From positions 5,715,566-5,779,565 of the forward strand of contig NC_087386.1 in NCBI RefSeq assembly GCF_963675165.1: a DNA stretch of 64,000 nucleotides. Reading direction: 5' to 3'. Position 1 is the stretch's first letter. Every line of letters begins with the position of its first letter. Below the pieces are notes generated by a model. It saw nothing but the letters and a program-made list of their open reading frames with translations. It did no database searches and was not told the DNA's origin. The stretch comes from Halichondria panicea (lineage: Eukaryota > Porifera > Demospongiae > Suberitida > Halichondriidae). The position numbers and the translations under genes were made by a program. Positions 1 to 10,117 of this stretch are shown piece by piece.

Positions 1-24
1 CAGCCTTAAGGGGGAGAGGCTTAC

Positions 25-1489
25 CAAGGTTTTCGTGGTCCAGGCTCTCATAGTCCTCTGGTTTGACCATGAACCCAAACACCTCGGTGTTCAGAATGTG
101 CATAGGCAGATCTACAGTGGAGGGAAGGGGACAATTCAAACTTGTTCTACATGTACATACCTGTACTATAATAAAGTGCACAGGTCAGCAAATAATGTAT
201 TCAGTGCAAGCCTCGTACATATAGACAAGTTATCCCCTCCCTATGGACTGTACACGCACTGACTTACCTTTGCTGATCCATCAGAATCCGTAGTGTCCTG
301 TTGTTCACCAGAAAGTTGTCACAGTCTAGCCGCTGGATAAACAACAATTGTATAGTTAATCTGAGCTAGATACTGTGGATACCAAAATTGCAATAACTAA
401 AACTGTATCTACTACTGTCTTGGGCAGACTAACAGTGGTTGAAATAAAGAGGTGGCCTGCTAACACAGGTCCAAACACATGCTATGGAGACTTTGGGCCT
501 CATTAACCTGGCTGTATTATAGAGGGTGACCTGCTTACAGGGTGACCACTATAGACAGCTTTCACTGTATCATAATGGCACAGTGCATCCAGCTTAGAGA
601 GTAGATTACCACAAATTTGTGAGTAGCTGTACTTAAATGTAAATCTCTTTTGATTGGAACCTTTCTAAGAAATTGTGCTGATACCAATGTGTAGGTGAAT
701 GACCAAGCTACAACATACTCAAAAATGTTTCCATGGAAACATAAGGTGGTGGGTTTGTGGTGATTAATAGAACAACAACAAATTGTTATAGTGGGTAATC
801 GTAATAAAGTAATTAAGTTTGTGGTTGATAAAGCGGCATTGGTTTGTGGTTTGCAGCTGCTGATGTCATCAAAACAGAGTAAATTATGTAGCTTTTCAGT
901 GTTATCTCAACAATGGGATATAGGATGTTCTTGGTATCAAAATGTAGCCCATTTATCTGTTAACTTACTACAAAAATTTGAAAGCTAAGCTATTAATTTG
1001 TCAGAAGTTATTACTCTAACCAAAAGTGTACCTGAAAACCAGTAAATCATGAATTATAGACACTGTGAACATTTGTAACACCCATAAAGGGATGGCCAGG
1101 ATACCTAAACCATTGAACAATTGTGTGATGAAGTCTAGGACCTTAGCTGTACAAGATTACTGTTTTCATGGTCATTCACCTACACATTGGTATCAACACC
1201 ATTTCTTAGAAATGTTCCGATCAAAAGATATTTACATTTAAGTACAGCTACCCACAAATTTGTGGTAATCTACTCTCTAAGCTGGATGCACTGCGTCTAG
1301 AGAGAGCCTTGCTAGGTCGTTACAATAGATGGGCCGGGAATGAGGCTAGAGATGGCCACACTGATAACTCACAAAGAGGTAGTCTGCCCCTGAACGCCTG
1401 GCCGCCTCCAGACCCTCCTGTCTCAGCTGGGCAACATGGACGAACCTCTCGTCATGCTCCTCGAAGGGGTCAAGGTTCGGATACAGCCA
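25..1489 (-). pseudogene. COLGALT fragment, copy 0 (exons 6, 3 and part of 2)
   Basis: Fragment of a collagen beta-galactosyltransferase (GT25, endoplasmic reticulum) gene read on the minus strand. Exon 6 (25-111) encodes DLPMHILNTEVFGFMVKPE and carries an in-frame 30-nt deletion relative to copy 3. Exon 3 (268-332) encodes RLDCDNFLVNNRTLRILMDQ with the DxD-type DCD motif. Exon 2 is present only from 1373 to about 1489. Exons 4 and 5, which copies 2 and 3 carry between exons 3 and 6, are missing. At 1489 exon 2 stops abruptly and the sequence becomes a fatty-acid transport protein exon. The fragment cannot make a full enzyme. Identification rests on order and sequence shared with the fuller copies. 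Confidence 0.75.
581..1293. mobile_element. Non-autonomous TIR transposon with ~124-bp inverted ends
   Basis: The ends 581-704 and 1170-1293 are imperfect inverted copies of about 124 bp, beginning CAGTGCATCCAGC. The element sits in the COLGALT exon 2/exon 3 intron. The same intron in the other three copies (near 20037, 33942 and 58839) reads straight through without it, which gives an empty site. A clean target duplication is not visible. The interior has a 65-codon ORF (791-988) that I do not recognise. The superfamily is uncertain; a CAGT start would fit Tc1/mariner-like elements. Confidence 0.75.
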
Positions 1490-1914
1490 GGGGGTTGGAC
1501 CAACACGTAGCGATTCAACTCCCCAATCGTGCACACCATCTGCACAGTGGGGGAGTAAGTGGATATAAATGAAGTGATGTCACCCGTACACAGTGATACA
1601 TAGCTCAAGTTGTGTAGTGAAAGCAAAGGCAAGAATAGCTGAAAGCATAACAACACGTACAGTCTATCTAAGACATGTAAGTGGGTCAGCCCCAGTCAAT
1701 TAGCCAACTCACAGTGCAGTTGTACTTTGCACTATCGGTCCAAAAGTGTTTGGGAGAAAACTTTTTCGTAATGACGAAAGTGGCTCCTGTGAAGATCATA
1801 GGCCCTCCACCGTGTGCGAGGCCGTGGGAATGGTAGAGGGGCAGGACAGATTACACACAGTCACTGTCAGTCACTCCTCCGGCAATCACAAAGAAAGTAG
1901 GAGAACGAAACAAT
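1489..1914 (-). pseudogene. FATP/SLC27A (very-long-chain acyl-CoA synthetase) fragment, copy 0
   Basis: Two pieces of a fatty-acid transport protein gene. The exon 1713-1914 (202 nt) matches the exon at 43589-43790 and encodes the AMP-binding region with LPLYHSHG and KYNCT. It ends in phase 0 at a GTGAGT donor. The next exon begins after CTGTGCAG with MVCTIGELNRYV and is cut at about 1489, where COLGALT exon 2 begins. Everything downstream of QPP is missing. FATPs import and CoA-activate fatty acids at membranes; this fragment cannot do so. Confidence 0.75.
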
Positions 1915-2443
1915 CTGTGAGAGAGAGGGACGGGATTAGTACACTCTGATACTCAAGGTGTGTGTGTGTGAGGTATCTAGTGGTGGGGTAGCTGAGATAA
2001 TAAGGTGCAATTCTGTACACAATAATAACAGACTGAAATGATAAAATCCACAGATATATGCAGCTAGCTAGCTAGATGGCCGTTGAAAGGTATGTGACTT
2101 AGGAGATCTGACGCCTCTGAGATCCAGACACATGAGAGTAATGAGAATGATATCTTAGCCAGCTGATGGAGGTATCTATTGTAGGGTGGGAGGGTACTCA
2201 CACTTACCATGAATTGTGTTGCCTATACAGTAGGTCTTTAGATTCTCCATTCGCCATGGTGGTCCAAGACACATCATGCAAGTTCTTGAATTTACGTATT
2301 ATGTGTCTGATTTGGTAAAGATCATTAAGCCTCTGAAATACACCGTGGTTACTGAATACCAATTATTTGGGCATGCGCAGTAGGAAAATGTGTCATATGA
2401 CCAACGAACACAAAGAGATACTCCCCTTTTTCTGCAAAACTCC
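1915..2443. other. Intergenic region between the FATP fragment and KA1
   Basis: Shared almost base for base with 43791-44324 upstream of KA4. On the minus strand it holds a short open segment starting ATG at 2257 (MANGESKDLLYRQ) that ends at 2208 before a GTAAGTG donor. Joining it to the FATP exon at 1914 would create TG|A, a stop, so it is not a convincing first exon of that fragment. A GCATGCGCAG motif near the right end is listed separately. Confidence 0.5.
2371..2380. promoter_or_regulatory. NRF1-like GCATGCGCAG motif upstream of KA1
   Basis: The motif lies 64 bp before the KA1 ATG. It recurs before KA2 (21689), KA3 (34909) and KA5 (60064), and in a changed form GCATGTGCAG before KA4 (44249). 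It resembles the core of the NRF1/alpha-Pal consensus, known as a TATA-less promoter element. Function here is inferred from position and conservation only. Confidence 0.45.
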
Positions 2444-5400
2444 ATGGCTACAAGAAGTGACCTTGATGCTCTGGTGGTCCAGGTGGAAGGATTGGGCTTA
2501 CAGGAGAACCAAGCTGGTCATGGGGCTTATGGCTGTGTCTTTAGAGTGACGGTGAATGGAAGAGACTGCATTGCTAAGAAGCTTCATCACATATTGCTCC
2601 AAGAGCAATCCCTTGGACAGAGGGAGAGGATTTTAACAAATTTCCGTCATGAGTGTCATATTCTGAGCGGTCTGGATCACCCCAACATTGTCGGTTTCGT
2701 TGGAGTCCATTACGGCCGTGATAAGAACGACATCAGTCTAATAATGGAGAGGCTTCATTCTGACTTGGCCAATTTCGTTGAAACCTATCGAGACACGAAT
2801 ATCGCCACTAGAATCCATATCCTGTATGATGTATCCAAGGGCCTTCACTATCTCCACTCTCTGACCCCTCCCCTCATCCATCGTGACCTCACTGCTCCCA
2901 ACATCCTGCTCACTGAGGATCTCACTGCCAAGATCGGAGACCTGGGTGTCTCCAGGTATGTGGACCTGGACAGATTGACTCATATACTGACAAGCGTCCC
3001 AGGAAATCCAAAATACATGCCTCCCGAGTGTCATGACGAACGACCCACCTACACTACCAAGCTGGACATCTTCTCATTCGGTCATCTCATCATTCACACT
3101 GTTATCGGTGATTTCCCTAAAGTCTCGTACTTAACTCACGATGCTATTAAGTACGTGGATGATGGAAAGGTGGAGCTCATGCGTCGAAGCACTGCTGTCC
3201 ATGGTGACAAAATGGGGGAGAAACACGCTCTTTATCCTCTTGTTGTTAGCTGCCTCCATGACCGACCTCAACAGAGACCATCAGTTGACGAACTGATTGT
3301 CTCACTCAGAAAGCTATGTCTACAGCACCCCAGGATGGTACGTGAGTGAGTGGGTGGAGGTATCAAATGTGCATTGTCAGCTTATATAGTGTTAGTGTCG
3401 ACTGTATGCTGGTACTTCTGTGTGGGTGGCTATAGAATCTTGAACAGTATATAACATGTACATACAATTTTTGTCATTCCATCTTTTGGGTGTGTTTACT
3501 GATAGTGTATTTTCTCCCAGGCATTTGTAGATGCTTGTGAGACGGGTGATGTGGGTGTGGTTCTGGAGCTACTGGAGTGTGGGGCTGATCCCAACCAGGC
3601 AGACAAGGTGAGGGGAATACTGTCTACAGTGCCAATATGTCCGTTGGTTGATGATGTTGTCTCTACAGTATGGTTGGACTGCTCTTTACTGGGCCAGTAG
3701 GAATGGACATGATGAGATAGTGAGGCTCCTCTTAGCAGCCAAGGCTACAGTCAACACTCAGATCAAGGTTTGTTTTGTTGTACAAATACATTTCCCACAA
3801 CATGCTGTTTACATTGTTTTCCTCCTATGTACAGGAGGGAGAGACTCCTCTTTGGACAGCCAGTTTCTATGGTCACCAGAAATGTATGGAACTCCTAATC
3901 AATGCTGGGGCCAATGTTGATGTACCCAAAGAGGTGAGTGTAAGTAGCTCTATACACATAGCCTCGATTCCAGGCCGATTAAAGTACGGCCTGGTACTTA
4001 TTGCATGGTGATAGTGAGCATGTGATAGTTTGTTCTCCAGAATCTGGGGAATCCCCTCTTTTCTTTCCATGTACATCAGCTTAGCTCTCTATTGTGTTGT
4101 TCCAGACGGCTTTCACACTAGTCTGAAGCCAAAAGAGGCTCTCATCCACTTCTATGACGGCTGTGTGGTCAGGATATCTTAGCTTGGATCTGTACAGGCT
4201 ATGGGAAGTGTATGGTGATTCTTGCATAGACAACCTGGCTATAGGACCATCGTAGACGTAGATGAGAGCCTCCAAACTAGTGTTCAAGCCTTCTAAGCAA
4301 TAGATACAGCTTCACGGAACTCAGTATGGAGATAAAATATTACGGAACATATTCTTAGGGACTAAATTACGGGTACTAAGGTTTTACGTTTGTAGTACGA
4401 TTACCCATATTCTGAAGGTACCAGGCAGTATTTTAATGCGGCCTGGAATCGAGGCTACTATACGCACATCTCAGAGGCCACTAGCCACAAAGCCTCCTCA
4501 TGTTCTGTTGACCTGGTCCATTAGACACCAGAGCTAGTCATGTTTGTGTAGAGAGCGCTGGTAGTTGGTACAACACGCATCTCGTGATCTATCCAATCTT
4601 TTTTACATTGGTTTTCAATGCAATGTGTTCCCTACAATAACTCTGTTATTTTGTGACTAAGGCTCAAGGGTAGTATAGTTTAGACCTAGATCTAACTGTT
4701 TCCGTTGCTGAACCCCAGTGAACCCTATTCAGTTAGGAGATATGCTTGCTACAAATGTTGAGAGCACTGCACCTTTCATATACATCTGGACGAGTTCTAA
4801 CCAGGACCTCAGCTGGAGAAACACTATAGCTAGCCATAGAGACCTTGAGCAATGTACAGAGCCAGCTAAATTGTCAGTTACAAGTGTTGTACAAGCCTAG
4901 AGTTTGTCGTAGCAAGGTCATGATATACTGCCAGCTAAGCAAACGTCATCAATTAAAAAAGTGTCCTCTGCCCCTGACATTAGTGTAGATAGTCATGTGA
5001 TATTGTATGAGTGATATTGTGTAATGAGTGGATCTGTACTATCTTGACTCTGTACAGGATGGGACCACAGCATTGTGGGTAGCTGCTCAGAATGGTCATG
5101 TGAGGGCAGTGGAATTGTTGATTGCTGCCAAAGCTAGAGTTGACATTCAAAATAAGGTGAGATTTACTAGAGTAGTGGATTGAGTAGTGGATTAGCTGGT
5201 CCAGTTGCGGGTTAGTGTAAAGCTGGAATCGGAATAGAACGAAAGATGGAATGACTAAAAAGAGAGCTGCTGATGGTGTTCTTAGTCTTAAATACTTGTG
5301 CTACAGAAGCCTTTTATAGACACAAAGCTACTATTATGTAAAAAAAATAGACTGAGTATAATTATAGTAGCAACATTGAACATTACAAATACACATAATT

Positions 5401-8400
5401 ATACGTGTCTATAGAATTAGCGAAGTAATTATGTTGTGCCCAAAATAAGGTGGAGTGTGAAGTCTATAGCTATACAGGACACTCCAAAGCTATACCTTTC
5501 TTCAATCTGCATGCCTGCAAAGTTTTGGCCCTTGGTGAAACTTTAAACAATTTGTGCGTGTTGAAGAGACACACTGACCAAGCCTTTTGCCATTGATTTC
5601 CACACACATTGGGTTGTGGAGTCAGCAAATTCCACATTTATACTCTCGTTATCTCAATATCTACCACTGTGCAACAGTGTGTGTAAGTTGTTGATCCTCT
5701 TTCCAATAACAGGTGTCATGTGATGATTACAGCCAGCTACATGTTCCGTTCCATATCTGCATTCCAGCTTATACACTAACCCTCCAGTTGCTGTTATACA
5801 TAATTATAATTATGATTTATGGTCTATATAACACAGGACAACCAGACAGCTCTGTATGCATGTAGCCAGTAACAACAGCATCGTGATCTCTCTTTTAATT
5901 GCATTCCAATCTTTTTTACATTGGTTTTCAATGTAGTGTGTTCCCTACAATAACTCTATTATTCTGTGACTAAGGCTCAAGGGTAGTATAGTTTAGACAT
6001 AGATCTAACTGTTTCCGTCGCTGAACCCCAGTGAGCCCTATTCAGTTAGGAGATATGCTTGCTACAAATGTTGAGAGCACTGCACCTTTCATATACATCT
6101 GGACGAGTTCTAAACAGGACCTCAGCTGGAGAAACACTATAGCTAGCCATAGAGACCTTGAGCAACGTACAGAGCTAGCTAAACAGCTAGTTACAAGCGT
6201 TCTACTGGTCTATAGAGTTTGTTGTGACAAGGTCGCGGTTAAGGTTACAGTATACTAATTGCTCATGAATGATTCATAAGATATTTATTTCTCATCACAA
6301 CGTTATTTTTGTAACTTGCAACGATTATCAATGGAAAGAGAACATGGAACAATGCTAGCTACAATAATAACTCAGAGTTTATATGTCTTGTAATCCAATG
6401 AAGTGGTCTGAGGTCAGCTGGAAAAACTGAGTATTTTGTCGTCAAATTTTGTTGACTGCATAGCTTCTAGGTTGTCTTTCTGACCAGTATTCGATGCCTG
6501 AAGACTTACTGGAGGGCGACTCGAAGAGATCTTGTTCATAGAGACCTTACAGCAAAAAATATATCCTTGTTACTACTCTACAGTCGCCATATTAGCCTAC
6601 AAAAACAGCTAGAAAAATGGCCGTAACTTTGTTGTAACTTACTCTCTTGGGAAAAACTCTTTGAGTCACCTGCCCCTTTATTCGTATAATAAGAAACAGC
6701 AGAGTATACGGTAAGGAGGGGTTTCCTGGTGCCTGGAATTAACGCAGAGTAACCATTGCCAGATGAGAGCCATTTTACTAGCTGAACTACATTGAACACC
6801 CACGCAGATTTGAGTGTGGGTGGAACAGTATACCGTAACCTTAACTACCAGCTAAACAAACGTCATCACAAATGAAGATTCAATTAAATAAGTGTCGTAC
6901 CTCCTCTGCCCTGACATTAGTGCAGATAGTCATGTGATATTTTGTGAGTGATAGTGTGTAATGAGTGGATCTGTACTATCTTGACTCTGTGCAGGATGGA
7001 ACCACAGCATTGTACATGGCCTGTACGAATGGTCACTGTGGAGTTGTTCGAATGTTGTTGGAGGCCAAGGCTGACGTTCACAACAAGAATAATGTGAGTC
7101 ACGCTGCATGGTGGTGTTTGTGTACTCTGCTGATTCCATGGTTGAGTGTGTGTACTGTCACCTCTGTGTTAGTCTCGTTCCTAGGCCGCTTTTTTCGAAG
7201 GGGGAAAAGGCCTGGTGTCCATTGCTTGGGTGTTAGTGCGCATGGTAATCGTGCACTAATGTAAAACTTTTGCAAACTAGTCCGTTTACTAGGAATATGT
7301 TCCGTAATACGTACTTCCATACTGAAGCTATGGCTTATGCCCTCTATTGCGTTGGCCAAGAATGCTGGTACACTTAGTCTGAGGCCAGTAGTCTCTAGTT
7401 CTACGATGGTTGTATAGTTGTCTTCTCAAACAGCAGTTAGAAGTACCATAGGAAGCATGCACAAAGACTTGCTATAGCCAGTCCTTCCAAGCTCAGACAT
7501 TCCGACCATACGACTGTCGTGAAGTAGACGAGATGCTCTTCTGGCTTCAGGCTAGTGTGCAAGCCTTCTTGATCAACACAATAGAAGCACAGCATGGTAG
7601 ATAGGGGGAAAAGAAGGGATTCCCCATATTTTACAGCAAAACTAAGTGCATGCGTACTATCAGTAGACACCAGGCCGCATTTTCCTCCCTTCCATTCCAT
7701 ACAAAAAAATTGGCCTGGGAACGAGGCTACCTCTGTGTATGAGTGGACTGAGTAGTGGAGAGTGTACAATTAGCTGGTCCAGTTGCTGTGATATATAATT
7801 ATATGGTTTATGGTCTATAACAGAACAACCAGACAGCTCTGTTTGTAGCCTGTCACCAGGGACATGATGAGATAGTGAGGGTCCTCTTAGCAGCCAAGGC
7901 TACAGTCAACACTCAGAATACGGTTGGTTTTGTTGTACAAAACTATTTCCCACAACATGCTGTTCACGTTGTTTTCCTCCTATGTACAGTCGGGAGAGAC
8001 CCCTCTTTACGCAGCCAGTTTCAATGGTCACCAGAAATGTATGGAGCTCCTAATCGATGCTGGGGCCAATGTTGATTTACCCAAAGAGGTGAGTGTACAT
8101 GTAAGTAGCTGTACACACATCTCAGAGGCCACTAGCCACAGAGCCTCCCCATGTTCTTTTGACCTGGTCCATTAGACACCAGAGCTAGTCATGTTTATGT
8201 AGATAGCACTGGTAGTTGGTGTACCGAGGTACGACACGCATCTCGTGATCTCTCTTTTAATTGCATTCCAATGTAATGCACAATAACTTTGACTAAGGCT
8301 CAAGGGTAGTATAGTTTAGACCTAGAGGTAACTGTTTCCGTCACTGAACCTCAGCCATTAAATTAAAGATAAGGCCTGCTACTGACTGCTTTCGGTGGTT

Positions 8401-10117
8401 AGCGATCCGACACGAAAATTAAGTCCTTGAAAATTGTTCTTTAATTACTATAACGTGCAAAGATTAAAAGACGTGTCTTCCTGTAAGCAGTCATTCCATG
8501 AACATTGTGCAACGAAATGGTTTTGAGGCCATTCCAAGAAATATAAGTGCCTCGAAAATTTCGCGCTATACGGTATGTGACATCATTACTGAGCATGCAC
8601 GTTGTTATCCTGTGTTAGCCGATATCTGGCTCTCAGAGGAAGTGCGGCCTGGGATCGAGGCTAGTGTATCCCCTGACATTAGTGTAGATAGTCATGTGAT
8701 ATTGTATAATGAGTGGGTCTGTGATAAGTGATGGTTCACCTGCTCACACTATCTTGACTCCGTACAGACTGGAGCCACTGCGTTGTATGCAGCTGCTCAG
8801 AATGGTCATGTGAGGGCAGTGGAATTGTTGATTGCTGCGAATGCTCAAGTTGAAATTCAAGAGAAGGTGAGATTTACTGCTTATAATTATCTGTATTAAT
8901 AATTATTTGGTCTTGTTGAGAAGGGGGGACAGCATTGCACATTGCCAGCTATTATTACTGGCTGTTTGTTTGTTTAAAATTTTTTGGATGTTTACAGGAT
9001 GGTTGGACGGCATTGCACATGGCCAGTCACCAGGGTCACTGTGGAGTTGTTAGAATGTTGTTGGAGGCCAAGGCTGACGTCCATATCAAGTCTAATGTGA
9101 GTCACGCTGCATGATTGTAATCACTATACGTATTACTAGAATATTTTGCGGATGAAAAACCTTTGCGAATTAACCAAGTCAGCAGAAAAATTGACCCTTT
9201 GCGATCACTATTGCGTTCTGGTGAGGATCGTGTGTATTTACTTAGGTTTTGCGATTTTATTGTTGCGAATTGATCAACTCTCGCAAAGTTGGCGTATGTT
9301 TGATGCATTCTAGTATATAGTACAGTAGTTAGGTATACCTTAATGTTACTACCGTATAGCCGGTAATTTTCGTGGGGCAAAAAATTCGTTATTTTCGAGG
9401 GCAAGCTAGCTGACCTCCACGAAATTTTAACGTATGTGCGTGGCTTACCGGAACGTATGAATGCAGTGCAGGCAATGAGACTAAACAAATTATTTACCCC
9501 ACAAAAATTACCCGCTATATGGTACATGTATGTATTATAAACGAGTACTAATTAAATTTTTAGCAAATTTGTTATTAACGCTAAATTAAGACCTCGCTAA
9601 TAATTATTATTATAACGCATTATGAATTTCAAAAAAGTTCTCTTGAGAGTAAGCTATAGCAAGCTAGCCCCTGTATCTGACTCAAAACTTTCCTTTCAAG
9701 CTTAAAACTGGTTGTCCTTAATCAGTGGACTGGCTGACTGGACTGGACTGGACTTTGACCTGACTGTTGCAACACCAATTACATTCCTTTTCTCCAAGAC
9801 CACAATGACAAATGATCTGACCATTTTGACAAATAATTAATGTGCTAATGAATTTTCTGCCAAAATTAGTACTCTAAAAAATCTGATACGCTAAAATTAC
9901 TACTGTCTATTTATTAGTAACCTTAATTAAGGTAACAATTATTCATCACCATGGCAACAGTGTTCTCCTGGTTATGTATATATTGCTGTCCACTGTTAAA
10001 ATTCCTTATTTCCCTTCATCACTAACTGCTCACATACCCACTATACAGGACGGACATACTGCCTATGATATGGCTAGTAGGAAGGGACACACTCAAGTGT
10101 GTGAACTACTACACTGA
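2444..10117 (+). CDS. KA1: protein kinase with eight C-terminal ankyrin repeats
   Basis: Predicted 613 residues from 11 exons: 2444-3337, 3521-3607, 3669-3767, 3835-3933, 5058-5156, 6995-7093, 7824-7922, 7990-8088, 8768-8866, 8998-9096, 10049-10117. All introns are phase 0. The kinase domain fills exon 1: glycine loop GHGAYGCV at residues 25-32, ATP lysine K45, helix-C E70, HRDLTAPN at 146-153 with D148 and N153, DLG (not DFG) at 166-168, and PPE at 193-195. The Ser/Thr-kinase lysine two after the catalytic Asp is Thr, so substrate class is unclear. Exon 2 is a 29-residue linker with a partial ankyrin motif. Exons 3-10 are one 33-residue ankyrin repeat each, in the order ABCDABCD; exon 11 ends in CELLH. 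No signal peptide or membrane segment is seen, so it is probably cytosolic. The order resembles RIPK4/ANKK1. I chose ATG 2444 because [17 protein letters not shown] is conserved in all copies, although the frame is open to 2390. Confidence 0.88.
3959..4457. mobile_element. MITE, TAGCCTCG family, 499 bp with 9-bp target duplication
   Basis: Ends TAGCCTCGATTCCAGGCCG and its inverse. Flanks are CTATACACA at 3950-3958 and CTATACGCA at 4458-4466; the equivalent KA5 copy has a perfect 9-bp duplication. It lies in the intron between exons 4 and 5. A 9-bp duplication suggests a Mutator-like origin. Confidence 0.8.
4718..4900 (+). other. Conserved intronic ORF (MNPIQLGDM), 60 codons
   Basis: One of six copies of the same unrecognised ORF in KA introns; the others start near 6031, 38714, 47471, 62393 and 63736. 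This copy ends early, after SVVQA, compared with the 75-codon versions. A CCCAG acceptor-like trimer precedes it, but no donor in a fitting position was found. It is probably part of an inserted repeat rather than an exon. Confidence 0.3.
5209..5782. mobile_element. MITE, GGGTTAGTG family, 574 bp with 9-bp target duplication
   Basis: Ends GGGTTAGTGTAAAGCTGGAA and an inverted near-copy (…CCAGCTTATACACTAACCC). Perfect 9-bp duplication TCCAGTTGC at 5200-5208 and 5783-5791. The related intron at about 7771-7800 in the same gene retains the unfilled site (GGTCCAGTTGCTGTG). Confidence 0.85.
5837..5872 (+). pseudogene. Relic 5' part of an A-type ankyrin exon
   Basis: After an acceptor (AACACAG) the sequence encodes [11 protein letters not shown] and then TAA. 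It runs directly into intron sequence normally found after a B-type exon (CGTGATCTCTC). The last two-thirds of the exon and its donor are gone, so it should be skipped. The same relic is in KA3, KA4 and KA5, so the deletion predates their duplication. Confidence 0.7.
6031..6258 (+). other. Conserved intronic ORF (MSPIQLGDM), 75 codons
   Basis: Longer version of the ORF at 4718, ending DKVAVKVTVY. Its last codons run into the left end of the 6238-6845 inverted-repeat element, so the C-terminus is element-derived. No known domain recognised. Confidence 0.3.
6238..6845. mobile_element. Inverted-repeat element, GTTAAGGTTAC family, ~608 bp
   Basis: Left end GTTAAGGTTACAGTATACT and right end its inverse with one mismatch. 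Near the right end is a short hairpin around CACCCACGC/GTGTGGGTG. Copies lie at the same place in KA3, KA4 and KA5. The target duplication is not resolved. Confidence 0.65.
7170..7729. mobile_element. MITE, TAGCCTCG family, 560 bp with perfect 9-bp target duplication
   Basis: Begins TAGTCTCGTTCCTAGGCC and ends GGCCTGGGAACGAGGCTA. The flanks CCTCTGTGT at 7161-7169 and 7730-7738 are identical. It lies in the intron after exon 6 (D-type). Reading frames inside it are not genes. Confidence 0.85.
8391..8575. mobile_element. Truncated MITE, TACCGTATAGC family
   Basis: Matches the right 185 bp of the complete 213-bp element at 50075-50287 in KA4, ending TTTCGCGCTATACGGTA. The left inverted end is missing. 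It lies in the intron before exon 9. Confidence 0.7.
9134..9315. mobile_element. Short MITE with TACTAGAAT ends, 182 bp
   Basis: Begins TACTAGAATATTTTGCG and ends GCATTCTAGTA, inverted copies over the outer bases. It is AT-rich with TTGCGAATT motifs. Related copies lie at 50848-50994 and, partial, at 19232. Confidence 0.65.
9350..9524. mobile_element. MITE, TACCGTATAGC family, 175 bp
   Basis: About 27-bp imperfect inverted ends starting TACCGTATAGCCGGTAATTT on the left and, inverted, TACCATATAGCGGGTAATTT on the right. The same insertion is at 51029-51201 in KA4. Confidence 0.75.

Noticed and set aside
2208-2257. Possible minus-strand first exon MANGESKDLLYRQ before FATP
   Set aside because: Splicing to the next FATP exon would give a stop codon at the junction, and FATPs need many more 5' exons. 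Kept only as a note in the intergenic entry.
2738-3034. Minus-strand 98-codon ORF opposite the kinase exon (and 60404-60700)
   Set aside because: Shadow of the kinase coding frame. It has no independent features.
3873-4287. Minus-strand ORFs in the first KA1 MITE (MYMERKEGIP, MNTSLEALIY)
   Set aside because: They fall within the 3959-4457 element or its edge and are copied with it; no protein family recognised.
7099-7359. Minus-strand ORF of 86 codons ([12 protein letters not shown]), repeated at 39754 and 48571
   Set aside because: It lies inside the TAGCCTCG-family MITE and only reflects the shared insertion.
9720-9770. GACTG pentamer tract (CTGACTGGACTGGACTGGAC)
   Set aside because: Too short and ordinary. 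It is a simple repeat within an intron.
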